Shown piece after piece: positions 7,515 through 18,143 of a DNA stretch of 64,000 nt (the first letter of the stretch is position 1; each line of letters starts with the position of its first letter). Both the position numbers and the translations under genes were made by a program. Source of the DNA: Cephaloticoccus capnophilus (GTDB lineage: Bacteria; Verrucomicrobiota; Verrucomicrobiia; Opitutales; Opitutaceae); contig NZ_LSZP01000044.1 in the NCBI RefSeq assembly GCF_001580045.1, positions 61,231-125,230 on the forward strand, read 5' to 3'. The notes under the pieces were generated by a model. The model had not been told where the DNA came from. It ran no database searches and saw only the letters and a program-made list of their open reading frames with translations.

Positions 7515-8954
7515 GTGAACTCTATTGTCTTAGAACTTTTCGTTATTTTCCTCCTCCTGCTCGCCAACGGAGCCTTTGCAATGGCGGAGATTGCGATCGT
7601 GTCCTCGCGCAAAGCGCGGCTGCAAGCACTGGCGGATGAGGGGGCGGCCCGCGCGAAAATCGCGCTCAAACTGGCGAACGAGCCGACTCGCTTTCTTTCG
7701 ACGGTTCAGATCGGGATTACGCTCGTGGGCATCTTAGCGGGTGCCTTCGGTGGAGCGACGCTCTCGGAGCACTTGGCCGGGCCGATCGCGAGCGTGCCGC
7801 TGCTCGCGCCTTATGCGCGGGCTATCGCGATTTTCGTCGTGGTTAGCGCAATTACGTTTTTCTCGCTCATCGTGGGCGAGCTGGTGCCCAAGCGGATCGC
7901 GCTGGGGAACCCCGAGGCGCGGGCGATGCTGGTTGCGGGGCCGATGCTGCGGCTCTCGCAGTTTGCCGCGCCCTTTGTGTGGCTGCTCACGGTATCGACT
8001 AATGCATTACTGCGCGTGATCGGTATCGGCAAGGAGCAGGAGCCGCCACCCTCGGAGGAGGAAGTCGCCAACCTCGTCGAGCAGGGGATGAATGCGGGCG
8101 TTTTCCACAAAGCCGAGCGCGCGATGGTCGAGGGCGTGCTCAACCTCGACGAAATGCCCGTGACCGAAATCATGACGCGCCGCCCGCAGATGGTGTGGCT
8201 CAATGTCGAAGATGAGGAGGAGATTAACTGGCGCAAAATCGTCGCGAGTGGACATTCGCACTTCCCCGTTTACGAGACTACGCGCGACCAAGTGATCGGC
8301 ATCGTGAGCGTAAAATCGCTCTGGGCGAACGCCGCTATCGGCATCTCGAATAAGCTGCGCGACCACCTCACTACGCCGCTGCTCGTGCCCGAGAGCGTGA
8401 GTGCGATACAGCTCCTCGAAACGTTTAAGAAAACGGGTCGCCACCTCGCGCTCGTGACCGACGAGTTTGGCGGTATCCAAGGACTGGTGACGCTCATCGA
8501 CGTCATGGAGGCGATCGTCGGCGACATGCCCCAGCTCGGCGACCGCAAAGACCCGGGGATGGAGCCGCAAGATGACGGCGCGTGGCTCGTGGATGCGGCG
8601 TTGCCAATCGAAGATCTCGACCAAGCCCTCGCGCTCGGCGCGGCTTCGCCCACGGCTAGTTACGAGACCGTCGGCGGCTTCATGATTCACCACTTTGGAC
8701 ATGTGCCGACAGTCGGCGACTCCTTCCTTTGGAAAGGCTGGACGCTCGAAGTCGCCGAGATCGACGGGCACCGCATCGATAAAGTCCGTGCGCAACCGCT
8801 CGTCGCGCCTGCACCGCGCGCGGCCTCCGCTCCGGAGCCGGGGCTGGGCTCTTCTTCCGACGCGGCTGTGAGCATGGCTTCAGTGGCATCCTCCGTGAAG
8901 CAAAATGCCGCGACTGCGGATTTGGGATTAGGTGGATTTCCCGGGAAACAGTGA
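7515..8954 (+). CDS. CNNM/CorC-type hemolysin-family transporter
   Basis: A 479-residue inner-membrane protein of the HlyC/CorC (CNNM, UPF0053) family, implicated in magnesium or cobalt efflux or homeostasis. The DUF21 membrane domain (about residues 1-190) includes an N-terminal helix ending ANGAFAMAEIAIVSSRKARL, the diagnostic motif. Two CBS domains follow (VTEIMTRRPQMVWL; then LALVTDEFGGIQGLVTLIDV), then the CorC_HlyC C-terminal domain (DAALPIEDLDQALAL; YETVGGFMIHHFGHVP). The last 50 residues are an Ala/Ser-rich tail. Translation starts at GTG 7515, just after a hairpin. It is not obviously in an operon. Which ion it moves is not visible. Confidence 0.9.
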   Translation: MNSIVLELFVIFLLLLANGAFAMAEIAIVSSRKARLQALADEGAARAKIALKLANEPTRFLSTVQIGITLVGILAGAFGGATLSEHLAGPIASVPLLAPYARAIAIFVVVSAITFFSLIVGELVPKRIALGNPEARAMLVAGPMLRLSQFAAPFVWLLTVSTNALLRVIGIGKEQEPPPSEEEVANLVEQGMNAGVFHKAERAMVEGVLNLDEMPVTEIMTRRPQMVWLNVEDEEEINWRKIVASGHSHFPVYETTRDQVIGIVSVKSLWANAAIGISNKLRDHLTTPLLVPESVSAIQLLETFKKTGRHLALVTDEFGGIQGLVTLIDVMEAIVGDMPQLGDRKDPGMEPQDDGAWLVDAALPIEDLDQALALGAASPTASYETVGGFMIHHFGHVPTVGDSFLWKGWTLEVAEIDGHRIDKVRAQPLVAPAPRAASAPEPGLGSSSDAAVSMASVASSVKQNAATADLGLGGFPGKQ

Positions 8955-9032
8955 GGACGCTGAGCCTGCCCTTCGCTCCGCTTCATCATCCGTGTTGCCG
9001 CATTCCTGCAATCGCGTCTCCTGCATCGTTAC

Positions 9033-9677
9033 ATGGCGGTTTCCCCACCTAGCGACCTGTTCACGGATGAGTGCGGCCATGTGCGCTGTTATTGGTGCCA
9101 TGCCTCGCCGCTGTATCGCGATTACCACGACAGTGAGTGGGGTTTTCCGGTCAGCGATGATCGCCGCTTGTTTGAGAAACTCTGTTTGGAAGGCTTTCAG
9201 GCGGGGCTGTCTTGGCTGACCATCCTCAACAAACGCGAAGCCTTCCGCGCAGCGATGGCGAACTTTGAGGCGGAAGAGCTGGCGCGCTTCACGGCGGTGG
9301 ATGTGGAGCACCTGTTGGGCAACGCGGGCATCGTGCGCCACCGGGGCAAGATCGAGTCGGCGATTAACAATGCGCGGCGTGTGTTGGCGTTGCGGCAGGA
9401 GTATGGCTCGTTCGCGCATTATATCTGGAGCTACGCGCCGCAGGCAGCGCAGGGCCGGCCACCGCGCCTCACGGGTGCCGCGCTGCGCACGCTCACTACG
9501 TCAGCAGCGTCCACGGCACTGTCCAAAGATTTGAAAAAGCGCGGCTTTAGCTTTGTCGGGCCTACAACCCTGTATGCCTTCATGCAGGCGATGGGGCTGG
9601 TCAATGACCACATCGAAGGCTGCGACACACGCGCCGCCGCCGAAGCCGCCCGCGCCCGATTCGTGCCGCCTGCTTAA
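9033..9677 (+). CDS. tag: DNA-3-methyladenine glycosylase I
   Basis: Base-excision repair glycosylase that removes 3-methyladenine. At 214 residues it is slightly longer than E. coli Tag. RCYWCHASPLYRDYHDSEWG matches the Tag opening with zinc-binding residues; FEKLCLEGFQAGLSWLTIL holds the catalytic glutamate helix; GFSFVGPTTLYAFMQAMGLV and NDHIEGCDTR close the protein, with the His and Cys of the zinc 'snap'. The ATG at 9033 is the nearest start to homology. The gene ends 30 bases before a short repeat module and is convergent with the secreted His/Tyr-rich protein. Confidence 0.92.
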   Translation: MAVSPPSDLFTDECGHVRCYWCHASPLYRDYHDSEWGFPVSDDRRLFEKLCLEGFQAGLSWLTILNKREAFRAAMANFEAEELARFTAVDVEHLLGNAGIVRHRGKIESAINNARRVLALRQEYGSFAHYIWSYAPQAAQGRPPRLTGAALRTLTTSAASTALSKDLKKRGFSFVGPTTLYAFMQAMGLVNDHIEGCDTRAAAEAARARFVPPA

Positions 9678-9704
9678 TGCGCTCACGCGACACTATGCTG
9701 CGGC

Positions 9705-9757
9705 GACATCTAGCTCGCGGCTCGCCACTCACGTGTGCTGCGCACGCTCGCCGCGCA
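9705..9757. repeat. Short repeat module D, solo copy
   Basis: The segment from ACATCTAGCTCGCGGCTCGC to the CTCGCCGC end matches modules in element A1 (4865-4912) and at 52197-52243 almost base for base over about 45 bp. It contains CGTG-TGCTGCG-CACG. Here it stands without family A ends, just 3' of tag. Confidence 0.7.
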
Positions 9758-9814
9758 GTTTTCCCGCCGCCGGCGGGGCCAGTTAGGGTAATCGCTTCCG
9801 TTTACGCCAAACGA

Positions 9815-9846
9815 AAAAGGCCGCTCGAAAGAGCGGCCTGAAAAAA
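9815..9846 (-). terminator. Rho-independent terminator of the secreted-protein gene
   Basis: AGGCCGCTC and GAGCGGCCT form a 9-bp stem with a GAAA loop. Read on the minus strand it is followed by TTTTT (plus-strand 9815-9819). It lies 26 bases after the minus-strand stop at 9872 and probably also blocks read-through from tag. Confidence 0.85.
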
Positions 9847-9871
9847 CGGGGAGACCTCGTTAAGCTTAAGC

Positions 9872-10582
9872 TTAGTGGAATTTTGGGCGGAGGCCGCCGC
9901 TACCGGAGTTAACCCGTCCTCTCACGTGATTCGCTTTGTAGCTGGGGGCGTGGTTACTGCGATAGTTCGGCGCGTAGTGGCGCGGGGCCGTGGGGCGCAC
10001 CGGATAGTGCGGCGTGTAGTGGCGTGCGGGCAAGGGGCGCACCACCGGATAGTGCGGGCGATAGTGGTTACCGTAGTATCCGCTGTTGTAGTAATAAGGC
10101 CGGGGCGCGACGATTATCGGGGCGGGCGCGACGACTACCGTCGGCTCAAAAATGCCGGGCCCGTAGCCGACTGTGGCTACGCCACTTACCCAGACTCGCT
10201 CTACGTGTGTTTGGTAGTAGCCCGGCACATAACGCCGAACCGGAAACCCGTAGTGGTCGTAGGTCGTAATCCATCGGGCGGGCATCCACGTTTGGACGGG
10301 CCGCTCTTCCCAGTGGCCGGGTACGCCATTTCGCGTGACGGTCGTCGTCGTCGTCGTGGTCTCGGGGGCCGCCTGCTCTGAGGCGGTGCCAGTCGTGCGC
10401 TCGACGACGACTGTTTCAGTCGTGTGCGTATGGGTGCTGCCAATGTGGCTGCCGATAATCATACCGCCGATGAGGCCGGCGACTGCGGCAACGCCTTCGC
10501 CACCTGCGACTGCGGCGCGCGGGCTGGCAACAAGCAGGGCGGCGGCAGCAAGGGCGAACAGGGGGGGAGTTTTCGTTTTCAT
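9872..10582 (-). CDS. Secreted His/Tyr/Pro-rich protein
   Basis: A 236-residue protein with an N-terminal signal peptide (MKTKTPPLFALAAAALLVAS, cleavage near AAVA-GG) and then a glycine-rich hydrophobic hairpin (GVAAVAGLIGGMIIGSHIGS) like those of glycine-zipper proteins. A Thr-rich spacer with an eight-Thr run and a WEERPVQTWMPARW segment follow; the C-terminal 90 residues are repeats of H, Y, P, R and N (RHYTPHYPVRP type). I do not recognise a family; such tails can bind metal or cell-wall material. The ATG at 10582 has an AGGAG-like site, unusually clear here, and excludes the upstream extension. Strong terminators flank it at both ends. Confidence 0.75.
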   Translation of the reverse strand: MKTKTPPLFALAAAALLVASPRAAVAGGEGVAAVAGLIGGMIIGSHIGSTHTHTTETVVVERTTGTASEQAAPETTTTTTTVTRNGVPGHWEERPVQTWMPARWITTYDHYGFPVRRYVPGYYQTHVERVWVSGVATVGYGPGIFEPTVVVAPAPIIVAPRPYYYNSGYYGNHYRPHYPVVRPLPARHYTPHYPVRPTAPRHYAPNYRSNHAPSYKANHVRGRVNSGSGGLRPKFH

Positions 10583-10689
10583 GGGGAGGATCTCCTTTTT
10601 TGAGGTGAGGGGTAAATGGGGGGATTTGCGGACTTGGACGCCTGCGTTTTTGAAATGTTTCAAAAATTGTGATTTTGGGCGAAAACGAG

Positions 10690-10721
10690 AAACGCGTATC
10701 AGGGCGAACTGATACGCGTTT
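10690..10721 (-). terminator. Terminator-like hairpin after fba
   Basis: AAACGCGTATCAG (10690-10702) pairs perfectly over 13 bp with CTGATACGCGTTT (10709-10721), loop GGCGAA. It lies 60 bases 3' of the aldolase stop on the minus strand and is followed there by a T-containing tract. Confidence 0.75.
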
Positions 10722-10780
10722 GGGAGAGTAGGGCAAGTCGGCGGTACTTCGCGGGGCGATGGGCGCCGCGCGTAGTGCGC

Positions 10781-11734
10781 TTAGCTAGCGGCGAGCGATT
10801 TGCGCAGGTCTTCGAGCTGGCCGGCGCTGCCGAGGAGTTCGTTTCGCGAAGCGATGAACTTCGCATACTCGGCCATGAAGATTTTGCCCGGGGGGCGGAA
10901 GTCGAATTGCTCGGGATTGTTGCGGAAGAACTCACGGTGGACGCGCGTCCAGACGAGGCGGCCATCGGTATCGATATTGATCTTGGTGACCCCGAGCTTG
11001 GCGGCGGGAAGGTATTCCTTGGGGTCTACGCCCATGGAGTCCTGGATGGTGCCGCCAGCGGCGTTAATCTTGGCGACTTCGTCTTGGGGGACGGAGGAGG
11101 AGCCGTGCATGACGAGCGGGAAGTTGGGTAGGCGGCCCTTGATTTTCTCCAAAACGTCGAAGTGCAGCGACTGGCGGCCCTTGAACTTAAAGGCTCCGTG
11201 GCTGGTGCCGATTGCGCAGGCGAGCGAGTCGCAGCCGGTTTGTTTCACAAATTCTTCGGCTTCGGCGGGGTCGGTGAGGCAGGCGTTTCCTTCATCGACT
11301 TGGATGTCTTCCTCGACGCCGCCGAGCATGCCGAGCTCGGCTTCGACGGAGATGCCCTTAGCGTGGGCGCGCTCGACGACGCGCTTGGTGATGGCGACGT
11401 TTTCGGCGAAGGGGTCGTGCGAGGCGTCGATCATGACCGAGCTAAAGAAGCCGGAGTCGATGCAGTCGTAGCAGGTTTGCTCGTCGCCGTGGTCGAGGTG
11501 TACGGCGAAAATCGCTTCGGGGTAAATCTCGCCTGCGCTGCGGATGATGGCTTCGAGCATCCGCTTGTCGGTGTATTTGCGCGCGCCTTTGGAGATTTGG
11601 ATGATGAAGGGGGCTTGGGAGTCGATTGCGCCTTGGAAGAGCCCCATCGCCTGTTCGGCGTTGTTGATATTATAGGCACCGACGGCATATTTGCCGTAGG
11701 CGTGCTTAAAGAGTTGGGCGGTCGTTACGATCAT
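10781..11734 (-). CDS. fba: Fructose-bisphosphate aldolase, class II
   Basis: A zinc-dependent aldolase cleaving fructose 1,6-bisphosphate to dihydroxyacetone phosphate and glyceraldehyde 3-phosphate. It has 317 residues. FAVHLDHG (Asp81 catalytic, His82 zinc ligand), EAELGMLGGVEED, CAIGTSHGAFKF with a zinc His, LVMHGSSSVP and the phosphate-binding KINIDTDGRL are all present. The first residues VTTAQLFKHAYGKYAVGAYNINN fix the start at the ATG at 11734. The gene stands between its own terminator and that of ppdK; with ppdK upstream it makes a neighbourhood of glycolytic/gluconeogenic enzymes, each probably transcribed alone. Class II type A versus B was not resolved. Confidence 0.95.
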   Translation of the reverse strand: MIVTTAQLFKHAYGKYAVGAYNINNAEQAMGLFQGAIDSQAPFIIQISKGARKYTDKRMLEAIIRSAGEIYPEAIFAVHLDHGDEQTCYDCIDSGFFSSVMIDASHDPFAENVAITKRVVERAHAKGISVEAELGMLGGVEEDIQVDEGNACLTDPAEAEEFVKQTGCDSLACAIGTSHGAFKFKGRQSLHFDVLEKIKGRLPNFPLVMHGSSSVPQDEVAKINAAGGTIQDSMGVDPKEYLPAAKLGVTKINIDTDGRLVWTRVHREFFRNNPEQFDFRPPGKIFMAEYAKFIASRNELLGSAGQLEDLRKSLAAS

Positions 11735-11856
11735 GGAGCGGGTAGGCAGCCGGATTCTCCAGAATCAGACAAGGTTATTGTAGGCGTGGCTACGATTCGT
11801 GTAGCGCCGCTTTTGTGGGGCAGTAGGCAGGGCAATAGGGGAGGGTGGGCACGCGC

Positions 11857-11888
11857 AAAAAAGCCGCCTTCGTCGAGAAGGCGGCTTT
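11857..11888 (-). terminator. Rho-independent terminator of ppdK
   Basis: AAAGCCGCCTTC (11860-11871) pairs perfectly over 12 bp with GAAGGCGGCTTT (11877-11888), loop GTCGA. On the minus strand a run of T follows (plus-strand A run 11857-11862). It is 60 bases beyond the ppdK stop. Confidence 0.88.
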
Positions 11889-11950
11889 CGGGGCTACGCG
11901 GGTAGCCGGGGGCGCGCGGCGCGGCGCGGCCTTGGTTAGTGCGTTTCGCG

Positions 11951-14785
<2,835 letters not shown>

Positions 14786-15036
14786 GTGTAGTTTGCAGTT
14801 TGTGTGATTAGAAACGGTGTGTGACGCGGACGGGGATCGGAGAGAGTGCGGCGCGGGCCGCGCGCGCAAAGGGTGCGGAGGTAGAGAGCCACCGGTGGGA
14901 GTGTCAACGGCGGGCTATACGGTTTATTGAGAGGGGCGGCGTCTGAGGCGAGTGAAGGAAATGCGAGTGAAGGAAATGCGGATTTTGCGTAACGAGGCTT
15001 GCCGAAGCTCAGCTTGTGCCTCTCATCGGGACTAAC

Positions 15037-15894
15037 ATGACGAACCCCACGACTATTCCCCTAATTACCCTAAACGATGGCCGCCAGATTCCGCAGGTCG
15101 GGCTTGGTACTTTCGGGCTTCCTGACGAGAAAGTCATCTTGAGAGCCCTTGAAATCGGCTACCGGCATATCGATACCGCCCAGTGTTACCACACTGAGGG
15201 AATAGTCGGGCGTGCTGTGCGCGAATCGGGCCTGCCGCGCGAGGAGGTCTTTGTAACGACCAAGCTTTGGAACCCCGATCACGGGCGGGCGCGCGAGGCA
15301 TTGGAGGGGAGCTTGGAGAAGCTCGGGTTCGACTACGTCGATCTCTACCTGATCCACTGGCCAACGGTGGAGCTCAATAAACGCGCGGAGGCGTGGGCGG
15401 CTATGGAGCAGGCACGCTCCGAAGGACTGATCCGCTCCATCGGCGTGTCGAACTTTACGCCGCCCTTTTTGAACGAAATTTTAGAAAAAGGCACGATTGT
15501 CCCTGCGGCGAACCAAATGGAGTGTCACCCGACCTACCGGCAGGAGGCAGTCGAAGCCGCCAATACGGCGGCGGGCGTAGTGACAGTAGCGCATACGCCG
15601 CTCGGACGAACGGACGGTGTCAACAACCCTGTCATTCAACGAGTCGCCGCAGAGCTCGGCCGCACGCCCGCGCAAGTTATCCTCCGTTGGCACCTGCAAG
15701 CAGGCCGCGTCGTCATCCCTAAAACCTCGAACCTAGCACGACTAGAAGAGAACTTTGCGGTGACCGACTTTGCTCTCTCCGCTGAGCAAGTCGCCGCCAT
15801 TAACGCGCTAGATGGTGGCAGCACCGTCAGCACCATGAACGGGGAGCCCCGACTCGCGGATGCCAAAGCGTTTGATGAGCGTGAGGGGATTTAG
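15037..15894 (+). CDS. Aldo/keto reductase (AKR5-like)
   Basis: A 285-residue NADPH-dependent carbonyl reductase of the aldo/keto reductase superfamily. VGLGTFGLPDE leads to IGYRHIDTAQCY (catalytic Asp and Tyr), FVTTKLWN (Lys) and YLIHWP (His), a complete tetrad; SIGVSNF and the C-terminal VIPKTSNLARLEENF bind the cofactor phosphate. The 2,5-diketo-D-gluconate reductase/AKR5 type is the nearest general class. The ATG at 15037 is preferred over one 21 bases upstream. Composite repeat B1 begins 26 bases after its stop. Confidence 0.9.
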   Translation: MTNPTTIPLITLNDGRQIPQVGLGTFGLPDEKVILRALEIGYRHIDTAQCYHTEGIVGRAVRESGLPREEVFVTTKLWNPDHGRAREALEGSLEKLGFDYVDLYLIHWPTVELNKRAEAWAAMEQARSEGLIRSIGVSNFTPPFLNEILEKGTIVPAANQMECHPTYRQEAVEAANTAAGVVTVAHTPLGRTDGVNNPVIQRVAAELGRTPAQVILRWHLQAGRVVIPKTSNLARLEENFAVTDFALSAEQVAAINALDGGSTVSTMNGEPRLADAKAFDEREGI

Positions 15895-15920
15895 TGTGCC
15901 GCCGCCTCAGGGAGGCAGAT

Positions 15921-16226
15921 TGTGACCACGAACCAGAGCGCGCACCTCGCCGTTCACGGCGAGGTCATCGTCATATGGAGCCGCAGGCTCTCCTAGGGTC
16001 TGTTCCCGTTTCAAACGCGAGTCGCGACGGAGCCAGATTTTGTGTGCAGCAAGGCGCGAGAAGCGAAGTTTGCTCATGCAAATGAGCGACGAGTAACGCA
16101 GCGGCACGCAAAATCTGGCCCGTCCCTTCGGGCTGCGCCGTAAGCAGCAGCGCGGCCACGTTTGAAACGGGAACAGACCCTCGCTTGTGGAGGAGAAGCT
16201 CCGACCGCAGGGTCGGAGTTATTCAC
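15921..16226. repeat. Repeat B, copy B1, split by a family A insertion
   Basis: The segment 15921-15995 plus 16181-16226 matches repeat B2 (24877-25004) in order: GTGACCACGAACC, the hairpin CCTCGCCG-TTCA-CGGCGAGG, GTCATATGGAGCC with a second small hairpin, then CTTGTGG and the hairpin CTCCGACC-GCAG-GGTCGGAG. In B1 the two halves are separated by element A2; in B2 they are contiguous. B1 lies directly 3' of the aldo/keto reductase gene. Confidence 0.8.
15996..16180. mobile_element. Family A inverted-repeat element, copy A2 (185 bp)
   Basis: The ends GGGTCTGTTCCCGTTTCAAA and TTTGAAACGGGAACAGACCC are perfect inverted repeats over 22 bp. The interior is the reverse complement of A1, apart from one internal replacement. 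It interrupts repeat B between TCCTA and TCGCTTGTGG; the empty site at 24955-24968 reads CCCCTAACTTGTGG, so insertion duplicated roughly TA, since diverged. No coding sequence for a transposase is present. Confidence 0.82.
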
Positions 16227-16287
16227 TTTCGCGCGCGATTACCGTAAATATCGGCGATATACAGGCCAAAGCGCCTCGCGCGTTGTT

Positions 16288-16345
16288 GGGGGCTGCTCGC
16301 GTTTGAAACGGGAACAGCCCCCCTGTCCGCTATGTGCACAGGGGG
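16288..16345 (+). promoter_or_regulatory. Minimal family A element and overlapping alternative hairpins upstream of tatC
   Basis: GGGGGCTG (16288-16295) pairs with CAGCCCCC (16315-16322) around GTTTGAAACGGGAA, the two family A ends without an interior. The same C-run (CCCCCTGT, 16319-16326) can instead pair with ACAGGGGG (16338-16345). The two stems share bases and exclude each other, as in an attenuator, about 100 bases before tatC. Function is inferred only. Confidence 0.4.
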
Positions 16346-16448
16346 ATAAGGATGCGTAGTTGTGCCGCGTGCGGTGTGGGCTGGACAATGAGCAGTACTT
16401 CGTTGCGGCTTAGCGGTCTGCCGCTACCCACCCTCGCGCCCTACGCTT

Positions 16449-17270
16449 TTGAAAAAAGACCACAACATTTTCTCCGACTCTGCCGCCGAAGCCGAGGTGT
16501 TGCGCGGTAAGCCGATGGGCTTCTTCGATCACCTGGAGGATCTGCGTTGGACGCTGATTAAGAGCGCGGCGGCGTTTTTGGTGTTTGCGGTGCTAATCGG
16601 GCTCTTCATGCGGCGCTTTAACGAAGTGCTGCTGTGGCCGTTGCGCTCGGTGCAGGCGGGAAATCCTGCGCTGCAGCTCGACCTGGGCACTGTTTCGATC
16701 ATGGAGGGGTTTACCGTCGTCCTCCAAATGTGCTTTATGGGCGGTATCGTGCTGGCGGCACCGTTTATCCTGCTGTTTGTCGGGCAGTTTGTGAGTCCAG
16801 CCCTGACGGAGCGCGAGTATAAGGTCGTGCTGCCGCTGTGCGTCGCAGCGATGGTGCTGTTTTTGTGCGGTGCATGTTTCGGCTACTTCGTGCTGGTGCC
16901 CAGCACGCTCGCGGTGTCGGTCGGGCTAAACGAATACTTCGGCTTCGTGATGCGGTGGACGCCCGGGAGCTATTACGGGCTGCTGACGTGGCTCGTGCTC
17001 GGCGTGGGCGCGTCGTTTGAGTTTCCGCTGCTGATTGTGCTGCTCGTTTACTTGGGGCTTATGACGACGGCGACGTTAACCAAATACCGGCGGCATGCGG
17101 TCGTGGCGATTTTCGTTATCGCGGCAATCGTGACGCCGACGCCGGATTTTGTGACGCAAACGCTATTCGCCGCGCCGCTTTACCTGCTCTTCGAGGCGGC
17201 GGTTTTGGTGGCCAAGCGGGTCGAGCGAAGGCGCGAGGCGATGATGCGCGGCGAAGCGGTGGGCGACTAA
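16449..17270 (+). CDS. tatC: Sec-independent protein translocase subunit TatC
   Basis: A multi-spanning inner-membrane receptor of the twin-arginine translocation pathway. The 273 residues include MGFFDHLEDLRWTLIKS, the conserved cytoplasmic N-terminus that binds the twin-arginine signal, then about six hydrophobic segments (FLVFAVLIGLFM; VLQMCFMGGIVLAAPFILLF; VLPLCVAAMVLFLCGACFGY; the GLLTWLVLGVGASFEFPLLI segment; HAVVAIFVIAAIVTPTPDFV; LFAAPLYLLFEAAVL). F-FEFPL and VTPTPD are family signatures. Frame and homology support the TTG at 16449, although the ATG at 16515 is possible. No tatA/B gene is near; hairpins lie upstream. Confidence 0.9.
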   Translation: MKKDHNIFSDSAAEAEVLRGKPMGFFDHLEDLRWTLIKSAAAFLVFAVLIGLFMRRFNEVLLWPLRSVQAGNPALQLDLGTVSIMEGFTVVLQMCFMGGIVLAAPFILLFVGQFVSPALTEREYKVVLPLCVAAMVLFLCGACFGYFVLVPSTLAVSVGLNEYFGFVMRWTPGSYYGLLTWLVLGVGASFEFPLLIVLLVYLGLMTTATLTKYRRHAVVAIFVIAAIVTPTPDFVTQTLFAAPLYLLFEAAVLVAKRVERRREAMMRGEAVGD

Positions 17271-17503
17271 TCGAGCTTGGGCGGCTGCTCCGCTCCCTCG
17301 GCCTCGGTCGTACTCTCGCTCTCACTACTTGGTTGGGGCTCTGCGCTGCGCGTTGGCTGTTTGTACTCACAGCGCACGACCGAGCCCATCAGCATAATAC
17401 CAAGGATGATTGCGAGGAGCTGAACGGGCAGGGCGACCCGCTGCCAATGTGAACGCAGCGGCGGGGGCGGTGGAGTGCTGAGCGGCGAGGGGACGGGCTG
17501 CAT
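17267..17503 (-). CDS. Small single-span membrane protein
   Basis: A 78-residue frame with a Pro-rich start, one hydrophobic helix (LPVQLLAIILGIMLMGSVV) and an acidic Ser/Glu-rich tail. Its stop overlaps the tatC stop by 4 bases on the opposite strand. I recognise no family. Clear membrane topology and an ATG make it plausible, but it is short and could be spurious. Confidence 0.4.
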   Translation of the reverse strand: MQPVPSPLSTPPPPPLRSHWQRVALPVQLLAIILGIMLMGSVVRCEYKQPTRSAEPQPSSESESTTEAEGAEQPPKLD

Positions 17504-18143
17504 AGTGGACTTACTGTGAGGACGGCTCGACGACTATTCAATGCAAGTTGCCGAGCCATGTAAGCTAGTCCCGAAGTGCTTAAGACGTACCAAATGGCCT
17601 CAAAGCGGGAACCGCCTTGGGCGACTATAGTCATACGCTCGGCCACAGTTGATACATGCCGCACTCCAATTCATTGAACGAGCGATTGAATTCAAAACCT
17701 CAGTTAGGTTTTTTTATTTTTTGGAGACTTTTGTCTTTTCGCTGTGTTTCTGTCTGAATGACTTTAGGCGTTATGTGAGAGCGGCTACTCTCTCCTTTTT
17801 CTTAATGGTTTTTTCGGTAAATTTTATCTCTAAGGGGGGGGGTTATAGGACAGCATTATGGAGCTTTGATGCGCATACCGAGGAGATACTTAATCAAATC
17901 AATGAGGTCGTGAAACAAAGAGGGGCAGTAGTCCGCTTTGCGTGTACGCTCGTGATTTATTCCGATCATTTAGCCACCGCGCGTGCTTGCAAAACGACCC
18001 CTCCCTGTTTCCTCTCACCCTAGGTTCACTCGGATTGTTCCCTGAGTCAGTTGCTCCCTTCGTACCCCACATTTTGCTTTTGCAAGTTTGTTGTGCCCTC
18101 ACGGCGAACTGCTTCACCTCCAAACCCCTAAAATACTGTAGCT
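17504..18143. other. AT-richer gene-free stretch before the alpha-galactosidase
   Basis: About 640 bases, clearly less GC-rich than the flanks, with poly-T tracts and a run of nine G at 17834-17842. A frame at 17649-18023 contains a plausible segment (FDAHTEEILNQINEVVKQRG) but the rest looks non-coding; it may be the relic of a lost gene. The last 100 bases should hold the promoter of the GH36 gene. No RNA gene was recognised. Confidence 0.4.

Noticed and set aside
10335..10712. Plus-strand frame with valine runs
   Set aside because: It is antisense to the Thr-rich part and the signal peptide of the secreted protein gene.
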